From NCBI RefSeq assembly GCF_012396235.1, contig NZ_JAAXPA010000015.1:62001-126000 (forward strand): a stretch of DNA of 64,000 nucleotides, in the 5' to 3' direction. This document shows, one piece after another, positions 15,925 through 27,050 of this stretch (position 1 is the stretch's first letter; every line of letters starts with the position of its first letter). The stretch comes from Rhodococcus opacus. Its GTDB lineage: Bacteria > Actinomycetota > Actinomycetes > Mycobacteriales > Mycobacteriaceae. A model generated the notes under the pieces. The model saw only the letters and a program-made list of their open reading frames with translations. It was not told where the DNA came from and did not search any database. The position numbers were made by a program, and so were the translations under genes.

Positions 15925-17529
15925 TCAGTCCCCCGCTGGCCCTTGGCCGGAAGGCGGTGCTGCGGGCTCCGGTATGCGCCTCATGCGGAACGAGTTGAAC
16001 AGCCCGATGAGACCGGCGAGGATGGGGATGAGCAAAGCGATTTGCAGGGCGAGCGGTCGTGCGTCGGTGTTGATGCGGATGATCTCGTCCTGAATCTCCG
16101 GGGGTTGGTCCACGAGCAGCTGTTCGAGCTGGGTGTTGCTCATGACTTCGGCATCGTCCTCGAGCACCTGCGCCACCTGCTGCTGCTCTGCCGGCGGGAG
16201 CACGGTGCTCGATTCCGCCATCGAGGTGAAGGTGAGGGACAGCGTTGCCAGCATGATGGCGCCGGCGAACGCCAGCCCGAACGAGAGCCCGAACGATCCT
16301 GCCGCGGAATTGACACTGGCGGCCTCGCTGATCCGCTCTTCCTCGATCGGTGCCAGTGTGTAGTTGTTGAGCTGGGACACCAGCAACCCCAACCCGGATC
16401 CGGCGATCACCAACGGGATCACCAGGCCCCAGCCGAACTCGGCCCGCGGCACGATCGGGATCAGCGCCGCGATCCCGATCGTCAGAAGCACGAATCCCCA
16501 GCGGATGATGCTGCTCGGGCGTCGGTCGCCCGCCTTCTTGCCCGCGAGCACCGCCACTGCGAACATGCTGAGCGAGAGGGGTGCGAGGGACAATCCCGCC
16601 TGCATCGCGTTGTATTCGAGCACCATCTGCAGGTAGATCGGCAGCGCGATCATCGTGCCGCCCAGGGCGATCTGCTGGAGCATCTGCCCGGTGATGCCCA
16701 GTCGGAAGACCTTGGAGTGGAACAGATCCGGGTCCAGCAGTGTCGGTTTCCCCTGACGTTTGCGCCGCACGAGCCAGTACGTCAGTCCGGCCATCGCGAT
16801 CGCACCGAGTATCAGGAGCGCACCGACGGATTCGCCGCCCTCCTGCCATACCAGGATTCCGAGCACGATCCCGCCCATGCCCAGAACGGAGAGGGCCGCC
16901 CCCACCAGGTCGATCACCCGGGGTCCCGTGTACGGCACATCGCGGACCAGTTTGATGCCGGAGAGCACGACCGCGATGATGACGACCTCGAGCACGAACC
17001 CGACGCGCCACGAGAGGTAGGTGGTGATGAAACCGCCGAGCAGCGGTCCGACGGCGGCGGCGATCGCGGCCGCCGCCCCGACCAGGGCGTAGACCTTCTT
17101 TTGGGCCGCTCCTTCGAAATTGCCGTGGATGAGGGACTGCATGGCGGGCAGCAGAAGTGACGCGCCGATTCCACCGAGTACGGCCCAGAAGATGATGATC
17201 GCCGTCAGGCTCTGCGCGAGCGCCATCGCCGACGCACCGACTGCGTAGCCGAGCAGACCCAGCACGTACGCCCGTTTGCGTCCGATGAGATCGCCGACCT
17301 TGCCACCGATCAGGATGAATGCGGCAGATACCAGCGCCTCGAGCGCAATCGCCGCCTGGACGCCGCTGACGGTCGTGTCGAGGTCGCGAACCACCGACGA
17401 GATCGACACGTTCATCAGCGATGTGTCGACGACGAGCACGAACATCGCCATCGCCAGCAGGAGTCCGAGCAGGCGGGAAGGGCCCACTGCTTTCTCGGAG
17501 GGATCGCTGGTCGTCGGTCCTTCGGTCAT
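15925..17529 (-). CDS. MFS transporter, DHA2 (14-helix) drug-resistance type
   Basis: 534 residues from ATG 17529. The hydrophobic pattern gives 14 membrane segments. Motif A is GGKVGDLIGRKRAYV (loop 2-3) and a motif-C-like stretch, GPLLGGFITTYLSWR, lies in helix 5. The N-terminal helix carries the DHA2 signature LVVDTSLMNVSI. An extracytoplasmic loop of about 80 residues lies before the last helix (LPPAEQQQVAQVLEDDAEVM ...), as in several actinobacterial EmrB/QacA-type pumps. It would export hydrophobic compounds by proton antiport; the substrate cannot be read. No local regulator is attached. Confidence 0.9.
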   Translation of the reverse strand: MTEGPTTSDPSEKAVGPSRLLGLLLAMAMFVLVVDTSLMNVSISSVVRDLDTTVSGVQAAIALEALVSAAFILIGGKVGDLIGRKRAYVLGLLGYAVGASAMALAQSLTAIIIFWAVLGGIGASLLLPAMQSLIHGNFEGAAQKKVYALVGAAAAIAAAVGPLLGGFITTYLSWRVGFVLEVVIIAVVLSGIKLVRDVPYTGPRVIDLVGAALSVLGMGGIVLGILVWQEGGESVGALLILGAIAMAGLTYWLVRRKRQGKPTLLDPDLFHSKVFRLGITGQMLQQIALGGTMIALPIYLQMVLEYNAMQAGLSLAPLSLSMFAVAVLAGKKAGDRRPSSIIRWGFVLLTIGIAALIPIVPRAEFGWGLVIPLVIAGSGLGLLVSQLNNYTLAPIEEERISEAASVNSAAGSFGLSFGLAFAGAIMLATLSLTFTSMAESSTVLPPAEQQQVAQVLEDDAEVMSNTQLEQLLVDQPPEIQDEIIRINTDARPLALQIALLIPILAGLIGLFNSFRMRRIPEPAAPPSGQGPAGD

Positions 17530-17833
17530 CGCAGACCCACCGTCCCGGCTGTCGTGTAGGGCGGCAATCCACGGCGAGCTACCCAAGACGTCACGGCCAC
17601 CTCCTGGGCGCACACCCGCCCAGGTCCTCGGGCCCGGGTGGGAATGGGGTAGACGCGATCGCAACGTCCATCCCGCAACACCGAGTGTCTCATGTGTGGG
17701 GGCGACCTACCTAGAGAACAAAGAACCCGGCGGGGCACCGGCCACGCAAAACTCGGAGGCGCCATTGTCGATGTCGGTCGGTCGGCTCAACGGATATCGT
17801 GCAATCAGGTGGTCGTCTCGGCGCTGCGCGAAC
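17530..17833. other. Intergenic region upstream of the MFS gene
   Basis: About 300 bases between the start of the DHA2 transporter and the 3' end of the amidotransferase gene. No reading frame with family features, no tRNA-like fold and no clear operator was found. Confidence 0.5.
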
Positions 17834-18667
17834 TCAGGTCGGTGCGATCGGTTCGAACGGCCGGATTTCGTCGTCGCCGGGCCGGACCACCCCGGCCGAG
17901 GATTCCGGCACTTCGTTCCACGCACCTTCGAGGTCGCGGAGTGGCTCGGAGACCACGAAACGGGTCTCCTCGCCCAGGTGGTGCAGTACCTCGACCTCCG
18001 GGTGCAGGGCGCGCAGCTTCGCGATGCCGGTGGAGAAGAACAGTGACCTCGACTGCCGCTCACTCGAATAGCGGAAGATCCACAGCGATGCACCGTCGGT
18101 GGTCGCGACGGTCATCTGCACCGGATCCTCGACCCCGTGCGTGCGGCCCACATCTTCGACGAAGCCGACCGCGCGCGCAACGGCATCGAAGGGGTCGTCG
18201 ACGAGACCGAACGTCAGGGCGAGGAAGAACAAGGTTTCGGAGTCCGTGGACCCCTCGATGTCGGGAAACAGGGCCGGGTCGACGGCCATCACCAACTCGC
18301 GTCTGATCTCGTGGAAACCGCGCAGCGCGCCGTTGTGCATCCACAACCACTGCCCGTGCCGGAACGGGTGACAGTTGCTGCGTTGCACCGGCGTCCCGGT
18401 CGAGGCCCGCACGTGGGCGAGCAGCATCGGCGTTCGCACCTGCCTGGTGATCTCCCGCAGATTGCTGTCGTTCCAGGCCGGTTCGATGCTCTTGTACACC
18501 GCCGGTTCGGTGCCTTCGCCGTACCAGCCGACCCCGAACCCGTCACCATTCGTGGTCGTCGCTCCGAGACGCGAGTGCAGACTCTGATCGATCAGCGAAT
18601 GTTTAGGGCGGAACAGCAGGTCTTCCGCGAGGATCGGCTCACCCGAGTACGCCATCCACCGGCACAT
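17834..18667 (-). CDS. Class II glutamine amidotransferase (EgtC/YafJ-like)
   Basis: 277 residues. The protein begins MCRWMAYSG, so Cys2 becomes the N-terminal nucleophile after Met removal. Other class II GATase signatures follow: NGDGFGVGWY, LLAHVRASTGTPVQRSNCHPF, WMHNGALRGF and GSTDSETLFFLAL. It lacks a synthase domain, as in EgtC and YafJ, which hydrolyse gamma-glutamyl bonds. No ergothioneine genes are next to it, so it is more likely a stand-alone gamma-glutamyl hydrolase of unknown substrate than EgtC itself. It is followed by a separate SHOCT gene on the same strand. Confidence 0.9.
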   Translation of the reverse strand: MCRWMAYSGEPILAEDLLFRPKHSLIDQSLHSRLGATTTNGDGFGVGWYGEGTEPAVYKSIEPAWNDSNLREITRQVRTPMLLAHVRASTGTPVQRSNCHPFRHGQWLWMHNGALRGFHEIRRELVMAVDPALFPDIEGSTDSETLFFLALTFGLVDDPFDAVARAVGFVEDVGRTHGVEDPVQMTVATTDGASLWIFRYSSERQSRSLFFSTGIAKLRALHPEVEVLHHLGEETRFVVSEPLRDLEGAWNEVPESSAGVVRPGDDEIRPFEPIAPT

Positions 18668-18769
18668 ACATCAATTCAAGCAGAGCCGACCCTGTCTGCG
18701 ACAGCCCCGACGGGCACCGGTTCTCGCCGCACCGGATCGTCGCCTGCCTGCCGTTTTGCGCCGCGCGTG

Positions 18770-19150
18770 TCAGGTGAGCGCCTTTGCCTTGAGGGTGTCG
18801 AACTCGGCCTGGGTGATGGTGCCGGCGTCGAGCAGTGCTTTCGCGTCGGCGATCTGTTCGGCAGCCGACTTCCCGGCCACCTCCCTGATGTAATGGTCGG
18901 TCGCCTGCTTCGCCGCGCTCTGCGCCTCGAGGTGCCGCTCCGCCATGCCGCGGCCCCGGGCGATGAGGTAGACGAACACACTCAGGTACGGCAGCACGAT
19001 CAGGAAAATGATCCACAGCGTCTTGCCGAGACCGGACATGCCGCGGTCGCGGAACAGATCACCGAGGACCTGAAACAGGATCATCAGGTAGGCGACGAAC
19101 GCGAACACCATCAGCGTGTACCAGAACAGGTCCCAGAATGAATCCAACAT
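18770..19150 (-). CDS. Two-helix membrane protein with PLDc_N-like and SHOCT domains
   Basis: 126 residues from ATG 19150 (GGAG 7 bases upstream). Two membrane helices (DLFWYTLMVFAFVAYLMILFQVLG and LWIIFLIVLPYLSVFVYLIARG) resemble the PLDc_N domain. A coiled linker leads to a C-terminal SHOCT motif (IADAKALLDAGTITQAEFDTLKAKAL), a short oligomerisation domain. This is a common actinobacterial architecture of unknown function, often linked to envelope stress. It is unrelated to the proS gene, from which it is divergent. Confidence 0.88.
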   Translation of the reverse strand: MLDSFWDLFWYTLMVFAFVAYLMILFQVLGDLFRDRGMSGLGKTLWIIFLIVLPYLSVFVYLIARGRGMAERHLEAQSAAKQATDHYIREVAGKSAAEQIADAKALLDAGTITQAEFDTLKAKALT

Positions 19151-19412
19151 GGTGTGACTCCTTCGAGTGCGGCGGCCGCGCATATGGGCTGCCTGGGTGC
19201 GGAGCAGAAATCAAACGTGCACGTTCACGAAGCAAGCATCCACCTCCCGGGCGCCTTTGGTTGGTGGTTTTGCGCAGATCACGGCCGCCGGGGCAAGCGA
19301 GGGGTCGATCCAGCCCGCGCGCGGTGACCACTGGACGACGCCGACCGGAATCTCGGCGAAGTACTCCGGGCATCTTGCGATCGGACTCGGCCGCGGACGG
19401 TGAAACGGCTGA

Positions 19413-20876
<1,464 letters not shown>

Positions 20877-20897
20877 CGGGGCGCACACGGTGTGTGC

Positions 20898-20919
20898 AGG
20901 GGTGGCTTTCGCCACCCCT
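20898..20919 (+). terminator. Terminator of proS
   Basis: AGGGGTGGC-TTTC-GCCACCCCT, a perfect 9-bp GC-rich stem with a 4-base loop, 21 bases after the proS stop codon. Confidence 0.75.
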
Positions 20920-21017
20920 CGGGGGACTATTCGCATGCCGGGTACTCGACGGACGCTGGGGATCTCGAAAGCTGACCACTCGGAGAGAGACGGCCCTCGA
21001 CCGAAAGGAACCCCGCT

Positions 21018-21863
21018 ATGCCCCGCATCCTCGGCACCACCGTCCCCGACGTTCACGAACACGATCCGCCGGGCGCCGCCATGCCCGCTGTCGAATCCGT
21101 CCACAAAGAGGTCCGGCACCACTGGGCCTTCGCCCGGATCGGCCTGTACCTGTTGCTCGCTTCCCTACCACTGCTCGCGATCTCGGCGCAGGTGTTCGGC
21201 GTCGTGCCGATGAATGCCACCGGTGCGCTGGTGATCATTCCGCTCGCCGCCACCCTCGCCGTGTTGTGCGTGTTCGCTCCGCACCCGATCGACCGCATCG
21301 TCGGCCATGGCCTCGGCTGGGGGATGTTCGCGTGTCTGGCCTACGACGTCTTCCGCCTCGACACCGTGTATCTGCTCGGGATGTGGGGCGACTTCATTCC
21401 GAAAATGGGTACGTGGCTGCACTCGGGAACCGACACCCGGACCGGCGCGATCGTCGGCTACCTGTGGCGGTACCTCGGCGACGGCGGCGGCATCGGAATC
21501 GCCTTCTTCCTCATCGCCCTCGCACTCGGCCTCCAGCATCGGTCGCGCCGTGTCGTCCTCCTCGCGTTCGTCACCTTCGCGGTGTTCCCGGTGTGGGTCG
21601 GGCTCATCGGAACGGTCGCCCTGTCGCCGCACGGACAGCACGACATGTTTCCGCTCACGCCGACGACGATCACGTTGTCGCTGGTCGGGCACCTGATCTT
21701 CGGGCTCGTGCTCGGCCTCGGCTTCCTGCGCGCCCGGGGCCGCCTCGGCCAGCACTGGCCGTGGCCGCCGCTGCTCCCGGTGCGGTCGCGGGCCGGTGCG
21801 CCACGGCCGCGCAGTGAGGCGCTGGTGCCCGCGTGCGGCGAGTGCGGCGCGACCGAACGGTAG
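21018..21863 (+). CDS. Multi-pass membrane protein, unknown function
   Basis: 281 residues with GAAAGGAAC upstream. After a soluble N-terminal 38 residues there are about six hydrophobic segments, including IGLYLLLASLPLLAISAQVFGV, GALVIIPLAATLAVLCVFA, GIGIAFFLIALALGL, VVLLAFVTFAVFPVWVGLIGTVAL and LVGHLIFGLVLGLGFL. The C-terminus is Arg/Pro-rich with CGECG. I do not recognise the family. Its last 406 bases are overlapped, on the opposite strand, by the unusually extended reading frame of the convergent MFS gene. Confidence 0.82.
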   Translation: MPRILGTTVPDVHEHDPPGAAMPAVESVHKEVRHHWAFARIGLYLLLASLPLLAISAQVFGVVPMNATGALVIIPLAATLAVLCVFAPHPIDRIVGHGLGWGMFACLAYDVFRLDTVYLLGMWGDFIPKMGTWLHSGTDTRTGAIVGYLWRYLGDGGGIGIAFFLIALALGLQHRSRRVVLLAFVTFAVFPVWVGLIGTVALSPHGQHDMFPLTPTTITLSLVGHLIFGLVLGLGFLRARGRLGQHWPWPPLLPVRSRAGAPRPRSEALVPACGECGATER

Positions 21864-23044
21864 GACCCTCCCCAGGTGAGGTGCCGGTCCTTCACCCTCC
21901 GGCCCACTGCCACGGACAGCAGCATCAGCAGTGCCGCCCCCACGAAGCAGGTGGCGTAGCCGAGGTGCGGGGCGAGGAGTGAGATGACGAACGGGACTGC
22001 GAAGCCGATGTAGATCAGGCAGTAGAACACCGCGACGGTCTGCGCGAGTTCGTCTGCGGGTGCCAATTTTTCGACGGACGCGAGACCGGAACCGAGCAGG
22101 ATGCCGTAGCAGGATCCGAGGAGGAACGCCGCGACGACGATCGCGGCGACGGACAGCGCACCGTCCGTGTATGCGACCACGGTCGCGGCGCCGAAGCCCA
22201 GCACCCCGAGGGCGATGCCGACCCGGACCCCGGCGGCGGCGTCGTCCTGCTGCGACCACCGTTTGGCCCACGGCTGGATCACCGCCCCGGTGATCAGGGT
22301 CAGCGCCGCGATGAGCCCGGTGAACGCCACCGACGTGGAGCGCAGCGACTCGGAGACGAGCGGCGGAAGGATCGCGAACGACACGGTCGCCACACCGAAC
22401 ACCCACGGCGCCCAGGGGGCGATGCCCCACCGGAACTGGGGTGTCGCCAGCACCGACAGGGGTTTGGCGGTGAGGTCGGTGGCGCGGACCCGCACGTCGG
22501 GCACAGCCCACACCAGCGCCAGGGCACCGACCATCAACGCGACGTGCACCAGGTACGGGAGCAGTTCGGGGGCGGGGAGCCACTGCGCGATCACGCCGGC
22601 GAACAGGGCCCCGCAGCCGAATCCCGCGGACAACGACACGGCGGCGCGGCGTGCACCCGCCCCGGCGGGCGCGGTGGAGCTGAGTTCCTTCATCCAGGCG
22701 GTTCCGGCGCCGAACGCCATGCCGGAGGCGAGTCCGGCCAGCACCCGGCCCAGATAGAGCAGGTCGGGGACGGCGGCGCCCGCGATGAGCACGAGCGAGG
22801 AGACGATGCCCACGGGGATCATCGGGCGGATCACCGCGCGCCGGCCGAACCGGTCGGACACGCGGCCGAAGTACAGCAGGGCGGGCACCAGCCCGACGAC
22901 GTACGACGCGAGCATCGCGGTGAAGGCGCCGTTTCCGAGACCGAGATGTTCGCGGTAGACGAGCTGCATCGGGGCGAACTGGTTGGCACCCCAGCTGACC
23001 GCGAACAGCGCGGCGGCGAGGCGGACCCAGGGCGAGAGCATCAC
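21458..23044 (-). CDS. MFS transporter with antisense C-terminal extension
   Basis: The open frame is 528 residues. Residues 1-395 form a normal 12-helix MFS carrier with motif A FGRVSDRFGRRAVI and the start MLSPWVRLAAALFAVSWGANQFAPM. The family end would be near VAVGRRVKDRH (about 21860). No stop occurs there, and the frame continues for about 130 residues of Arg/Ser/Pro-rich sequence through the antisense of the neighbouring membrane-protein gene. The extension has no domain character. Either the natural stop was lost, or the overlap is tolerated. The substrate is unknown. The start is divergent from the amidase gene, 140 bases away. Confidence 0.8.
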   Translation of the reverse strand: MMLSPWVRLAAALFAVSWGANQFAPMQLVYREHLGLGNGAFTAMLASYVVGLVPALLYFGRVSDRFGRRAVIRPMIPVGIVSSLVLIAGAAVPDLLYLGRVLAGLASGMAFGAGTAWMKELSSTAPAGAGARRAAVSLSAGFGCGALFAGVIAQWLPAPELLPYLVHVALMVGALALVWAVPDVRVRATDLTAKPLSVLATPQFRWGIAPWAPWVFGVATVSFAILPPLVSESLRSTSVAFTGLIAALTLITGAVIQPWAKRWSQQDDAAAGVRVGIALGVLGFGAATVVAYTDGALSVAAIVVAAFLLGSCYGILLGSGLASVEKLAPADELAQTVAVFYCLIYIGFAVPFVISLLAPHLGYATCFVGAALLMLLSVAVGRRVKDRHLTWGGSYRSVAPHSPHAGTSASLRGRGAPARDRTGSSGGHGQCWPRRPRARRKPRPSTSPKIRCPTSDNVIVVGVSGNMSCCPCGDRATVPMSPTHTGNTAKVTNARRTTRRDRCWRPSARAMRKKAIPMPPPSPRYRHR

Positions 23045-23183
23045 CTGATCCTCCCAGAGCCCGTAGCGCGGCGAAGTATCAACTCTTCACAGCTCGGGCG
23101 ACGCATTCCTGTGCACACTGGCCGTGTGCGGCGGGTGTGGGGATGTCTAGCGTCGACCCCTGAGCACGAGCCGAGGAGGACAT

Positions 23184-24545
23184 GTGTGGGGTAACGACGG
23201 CAGCTGGGTCGGCTCGGACGCGCGGACGATCGCCCGCGCGGTGACGAACCGGGAAGTCTCCGCGAGTCAGGTGCTCGACGACCACCTGGCGCACATCAAG
23301 GCCCGGAACCCGGAGCTGAACGCCGTCGTCACCGTCGCCGAGGATCAGGCGATCCGGGCCGCCGACGACCTCGACACCCGGATCGGCCGAGGGGAGGACG
23401 TCGGTCCGCTGGCCGGGGTCCCGTTCACCGTGAAGGACCTGATCGCGACCGCGGGTGTCCGGACGACGGCGGGGTCGCGCGCGCTCGAGCACAACGTGCC
23501 GCGTGTCGACGCGCCCGCGGTGGCCGCGATGAGGGCGGCCGGCGCGATTCTCGTCGGGAAGACGAACACCCCGGAGTTCGGGGCCAGCGGGCTCACCCAC
23601 AACGACCTGTTCGGGTACACGGTGAATCCGCTCCGGCCCGACGGTGTTCCCCGCTCACCTGGTGGGTCGAGCGGCGGCGAGGCGGCGGCGGTCGCGTCCG
23701 GGATGAGCGTGGTCGGTCTCGGCACCGACTTCGGCGGCTCGGTGCGCTGGCCCGCCCACTGCACGGGGCTGCGCTCGGTGCGCCCGACGATCGGCAGGGT
23801 GGACCCCGACGGACAGTATCCCGGCGTCCCGTCGGGCGATCACGTGCTGACCAATCCGGCGACCATGCACGGCACGCTGCAGACGATCGGTCCGATGGCG
23901 CGGACCCTGGACGACGCGGCGCTCGTGCTGCGGGTGCTCTCGTCCCGGCAGTATCACTGGACGGACCCGGCTTCGGTGGACCTCTCACGCCTCGACATCA
24001 CGTGGGCGCCCGGTGAGGGCACCGTGCCCGTCGGCGAGGAGATCGCCGCGGCCGCTGCCGGTGCTGCCCGACATCTCGGTGCCCGCCCGTACGAGGGCGG
24101 GGCGCTGTCGGAGGGCTCCGATCTGTTCGGCAGGTTGCGTGCGGTCGAAACCCACACCGACATCACCGAACTCGGCACAGACTTCGGAAACAACATCGCC
24201 ACGATGCTCGCCGCCGCGCGGGACGTGGACCGGCGCCTGGTCGAGCGTCTGTGGGCGCAGCGAGCGCAACTCGTGCACCGACTGCTCGGCGAGATGGGCG
24301 ACGTCCTCGTCCTTCCCGTCGCCTCGATCCCGGCGCCGCCGCTCGGCGACGAAGTGTTCGACGTCGGTGGGCAGTCGCTCACGTGGTCTCAGGCCCTGGC
24401 GAGTTGCCGCGCGATCAGCGTGACGGGTCTGCCGTCCGTCGTCGTTCCGGTGGGAATCACCCGGTCCGGGTTGCCGATCGGCGTGCAGGTCGTCGCGCGG
24501 CCGTGGTGCGAGCACGTGGCGTTGGCCGTGGCCGCCCGGTTGTGA
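23184..24545 (+). CDS. Amidase-signature hydrolase
   Basis: 453 residues from GTG 23184 (GAGGAGG upstream; the ATG two bases earlier is out of frame). The Ser-cisSer-Lys triad of the amidase signature family is visible: Lys in VPFTVKDLIATAG, the cis-Ser in SPGGSSGGEAAAVASGM and the nucleophile Ser in TDFGGSVRWPAHCTG. The Trp in GGSVRWP differs from the more common GGSIRxPA. Such enzymes hydrolyse small amides, carbamates or ureido compounds. It lies 23 bp from the convergent CaiB-type gene and near the heterocycle-degradation region, so an amide intermediate there is a plausible substrate (inference). Confidence 0.9.
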   Translation: MWGNDGSWVGSDARTIARAVTNREVSASQVLDDHLAHIKARNPELNAVVTVAEDQAIRAADDLDTRIGRGEDVGPLAGVPFTVKDLIATAGVRTTAGSRALEHNVPRVDAPAVAAMRAAGAILVGKTNTPEFGASGLTHNDLFGYTVNPLRPDGVPRSPGGSSGGEAAAVASGMSVVGLGTDFGGSVRWPAHCTGLRSVRPTIGRVDPDGQYPGVPSGDHVLTNPATMHGTLQTIGPMARTLDDAALVLRVLSSRQYHWTDPASVDLSRLDITWAPGEGTVPVGEEIAAAAAGAARHLGARPYEGGALSEGSDLFGRLRAVETHTDITELGTDFGNNIATMLAAARDVDRRLVERLWAQRAQLVHRLLGEMGDVLVLPVASIPAPPLGDEVFDVGGQSLTWSQALASCRAISVTGLPSVVVPVGITRSGLPIGVQVVARPWCEHVALAVAARL

Positions 24546-24568
24546 GGCGACCACGGCCGACGCGGGTG

Positions 24569-25756
24569 TCAGATCACCCGGTCGCGCCGGAGGCCCTCGA
24601 TGTCTTCGTCGCTCAGCCCGAATTCACCGAGCACCTCGGCCGTGTCCTGCCCCAGCACCATCGGCGGCGCATTCCGGATCGGCAGGGTCTCGGCGTCCAC
24701 CCAGAACGGACCCCGGACCAGTGGCACTTCACCGCCGTCCGGCGCGGTTACCGGCTGCACCATCTTCAGCGCCTGCACCTGGGGGTCGGCGAAGGCCTGA
24801 TCGATCGTGTGGACGGGACCGCACGGGATGCCCGCCGCGCGAATCGACGTCACCCATTCGGCGGCCGGCCGCACCGACAGCAGTTCGAGAAGTTCCTTGG
24901 TGAGCCGATCGCGGTGTGCGAGTCGTGATTGGCCGGTGCGGTATTCGGGCCGGTCGGCGAGTTCGGGATCCCCGAGAACCTGGCACAGCGACACCCAGTG
25001 CCGGTCCGAGCCGGTCGCGATGATGATGGGGAAATCGGCCGTGTCGAACGTGCCGTACGGCGTGATGGTGGGATGTGTGTTTCCGTTCGGTTCCGCGACG
25101 CGTCCGGTGCTCAGGTAGTTCTGCGCCTGGAACGACATGATCGACAGGGCCGATTCGAGCAGCGACGTCTGCACGTGATGGCCGGCGCCGTCATTGCCCC
25201 GGGACACGAGTGCCGCCGTGATGCCCAGCGCCGCATAGATACCGGACACCGTGTCGATGATCGGGACGCCGACGCGCATCGGCGTGTGGTCGCCGGCGCC
25301 GGTCACCGACATCAGACCCGACATGCCCTGCGCCACCTGATCGAGACCCGGTGAGAACTGCTCGGGTCCGGTCGGGCCGAAACCGCTGACACTCATGACG
25401 ATCACCCCGGGATTGTCCTCGGCGAGCGACTCCTGGTCGAGTCCCATGTCCGCGAGGACGCCGGGACGGAAATTCTCCACGATGACGTCCACGTCGACGG
25501 CCATGCGGCGCAGCAGTTTCCGGCCCTGCTCGCTGCGCATGTCGAGTGCGACGGAGCGTTTGCCGCGGTTGACGGACGCGAAGTACAGGCTGTCGCTGCC
25601 GTCGAACGGCGGCCACTGCCGGGAACTGTCGCCACCGGAACGGGCCTCGACCTTGATGATGTCGGCGCCGAAATCCGACAGCAGTGCCGTGCACAGCGGA
25701 CCGGCGAGGGCCCGCGTGAGGTCGAGGACCCGGATCCCGTTGAGCAACTGATTCAT
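24569..25756 (-). CDS. CaiB/BaiF-family (class III) CoA-transferase
   Basis: 395 residues from ATG 25756 (GAGGATCC upstream). The N-terminus LNGIRVLDLTRALAGPLCTALLSDFGADIIKVE, the segment NRGKRSVALDMRSEQG and the predicted catalytic Asp in GVPIIDTVSGIYAALG are characteristic. The enzyme moves CoA between carboxylic acids, commonly from succinyl-CoA or an acyl-CoA, to start degradation of an acid. It stands alone on the minus strand, divergent from the XdhC-like gene. Its acid substrate is unknown. A second family member is at 49029-50249. Confidence 0.92.
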   Translation of the reverse strand: MNQLLNGIRVLDLTRALAGPLCTALLSDFGADIIKVEARSGGDSSRQWPPFDGSDSLYFASVNRGKRSVALDMRSEQGRKLLRRMAVDVDVIVENFRPGVLADMGLDQESLAEDNPGVIVMSVSGFGPTGPEQFSPGLDQVAQGMSGLMSVTGAGDHTPMRVGVPIIDTVSGIYAALGITAALVSRGNDGAGHHVQTSLLESALSIMSFQAQNYLSTGRVAEPNGNTHPTITPYGTFDTADFPIIIATGSDRHWVSLCQVLGDPELADRPEYRTGQSRLAHRDRLTKELLELLSVRPAAEWVTSIRAAGIPCGPVHTIDQAFADPQVQALKMVQPVTAPDGGEVPLVRGPFWVDAETLPIRNAPPMVLGQDTAEVLGEFGLSDEDIEGLRRDRVI

Positions 25757-25939
25757 GGTGGATCCTCGGTTCTCTGTGAAGGAAGGGGGACCGTCCGAGA
25801 ATTGCGGAGACGCCGAACGATAGCGATGGCGAGAATGCACAAGCGGCCGCTGGGGATTTCGGCGCATTGTGTGCCGCGGCCGCCGGTCGCCACCGGTTAG
25901 CGTGAGGTTCCCGACGAATCACCCGAGGAGTACGAGACG

Positions 25940-27043
25940 ATGCGCGACATCCTGACGGGCTTGGAAGCGTGGTTCGACCGCGGCGAGAATTTCGTCCTCG
26001 CCACGGTGGTGCGCACCTGGAAATCGTCTCCGCGGGCACCGGGCGCGGCGATGGCCGTGTCGGAATCCGGTGAGGTGCTCGGAAGTGTGTCCGGTGGGTG
26101 TGTCGAGAGCGCGCTGTACGAGACGGCGCGGGACGTGCTGGCCGACGGGCGCAGCCGGACGGAAGTGTTCTGCGTCGCGGACGACGACGCGATCGGTGTC
26201 GGTCTCACGTGCGGCGGCACCATCGAGGTTTTCGTTCAGCGCATCGGGAGCAGCGACTTCCCGGACTTCGCGGACGTGGCCCGAAGGATCCGTGGCGGTG
26301 AGTCGATCGCCGTCGTGACGGAGACCGGTGACGGTTCACGGACCCGGCGCAGCGTGATCACCGGGGACGCACTCGCGGGCGACCTCGACCTGCCCGAGAC
26401 CGGTGTCGAGGATGTCCGCCGTCGTCTCGACGCCGGTGAGTCGCTGGTATATCAACTGCAGTCCGAGACGGTGTGCATGGTCGAGATCTTCGCGCCCCCA
26501 CCGCGGATGTACATCTTCGGGGCCATCGACTTCGCCGCGGCCATGTGCTCGCTGGGCGCATTCGCCGGCTACCACGTCACGGTGATCGACGCCCGCGCCG
26601 TGTTCGCGACGCGCGCCCGGTTCCCGGACGCCGACGACGTCGTCGTGATGTGGCCGCACCGGTTCCTCGAGACCGCGCCGGTCGACCACCGGACGGTCCT
26701 CGCGGTGCTCACCCACGACGAGAAATTCGACATCCCGCTGCTGGGCCTGGCCCTCCGATCGGACGCCGCGTACATCGGCGCGATGGGCAGCCGGGCCACG
26801 CACGAACGCCGGGTCTCCTTGCTGCGCGAACAAGGGACGACCGCGGCGGAGCTGGCGCGGCTGCATTCACCGATCGGCCTCGACCTGGGTGCCCGCACCC
26901 CGGAGGAGACCGCGGTGTCGATCCTCGCCGAGATGATGAAGACGACCCGGGGCACGTCGGGGCGGGGGCTCCAGCAGCTGAGCGGTCCGATTCACCGTGA
27001 TGCGCCGGCCGGGACCGGCCGTCCGCTCGAGTGCACCGCGTGA
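25940..27043 (+). CDS. XdhC/CoxI-family molybdenum-enzyme maturation factor
   Basis: 367 residues. The N-terminal XdhC_CoxI domain begins ILTGLEAWFDRGENFVLATVVRTWKSSPRAPGAAMAV and holds the Cys of SGGCVESA and LTCGGTIEVF. The C-terminal Rossmann-like domain includes RMYIFGAIDFAAAMCSLGAFAGYHVTVIDAR and ends in IGAMGSRATHERR. XdhC proteins bind and sulfurylate the molybdenum cofactor for delivery to xanthine dehydrogenase-type enzymes. The expected client is the three-subunit molybdenum hydroxylase at 30507-34560, separated from it by the PucR and permease genes on the same strand. Confidence 0.93.
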   Translation: MRDILTGLEAWFDRGENFVLATVVRTWKSSPRAPGAAMAVSESGEVLGSVSGGCVESALYETARDVLADGRSRTEVFCVADDDAIGVGLTCGGTIEVFVQRIGSSDFPDFADVARRIRGGESIAVVTETGDGSRTRRSVITGDALAGDLDLPETGVEDVRRRLDAGESLVYQLQSETVCMVEIFAPPPRMYIFGAIDFAAAMCSLGAFAGYHVTVIDARAVFATRARFPDADDVVVMWPHRFLETAPVDHRTVLAVLTHDEKFDIPLLGLALRSDAAYIGAMGSRATHERRVSLLREQGTTAAELARLHSPIGLDLGARTPEETAVSILAEMMKTTRGTSGRGLQQLSGPIHRDAPAGTGRPLECTA

Positions 27044-27050
27044 CCATCGT

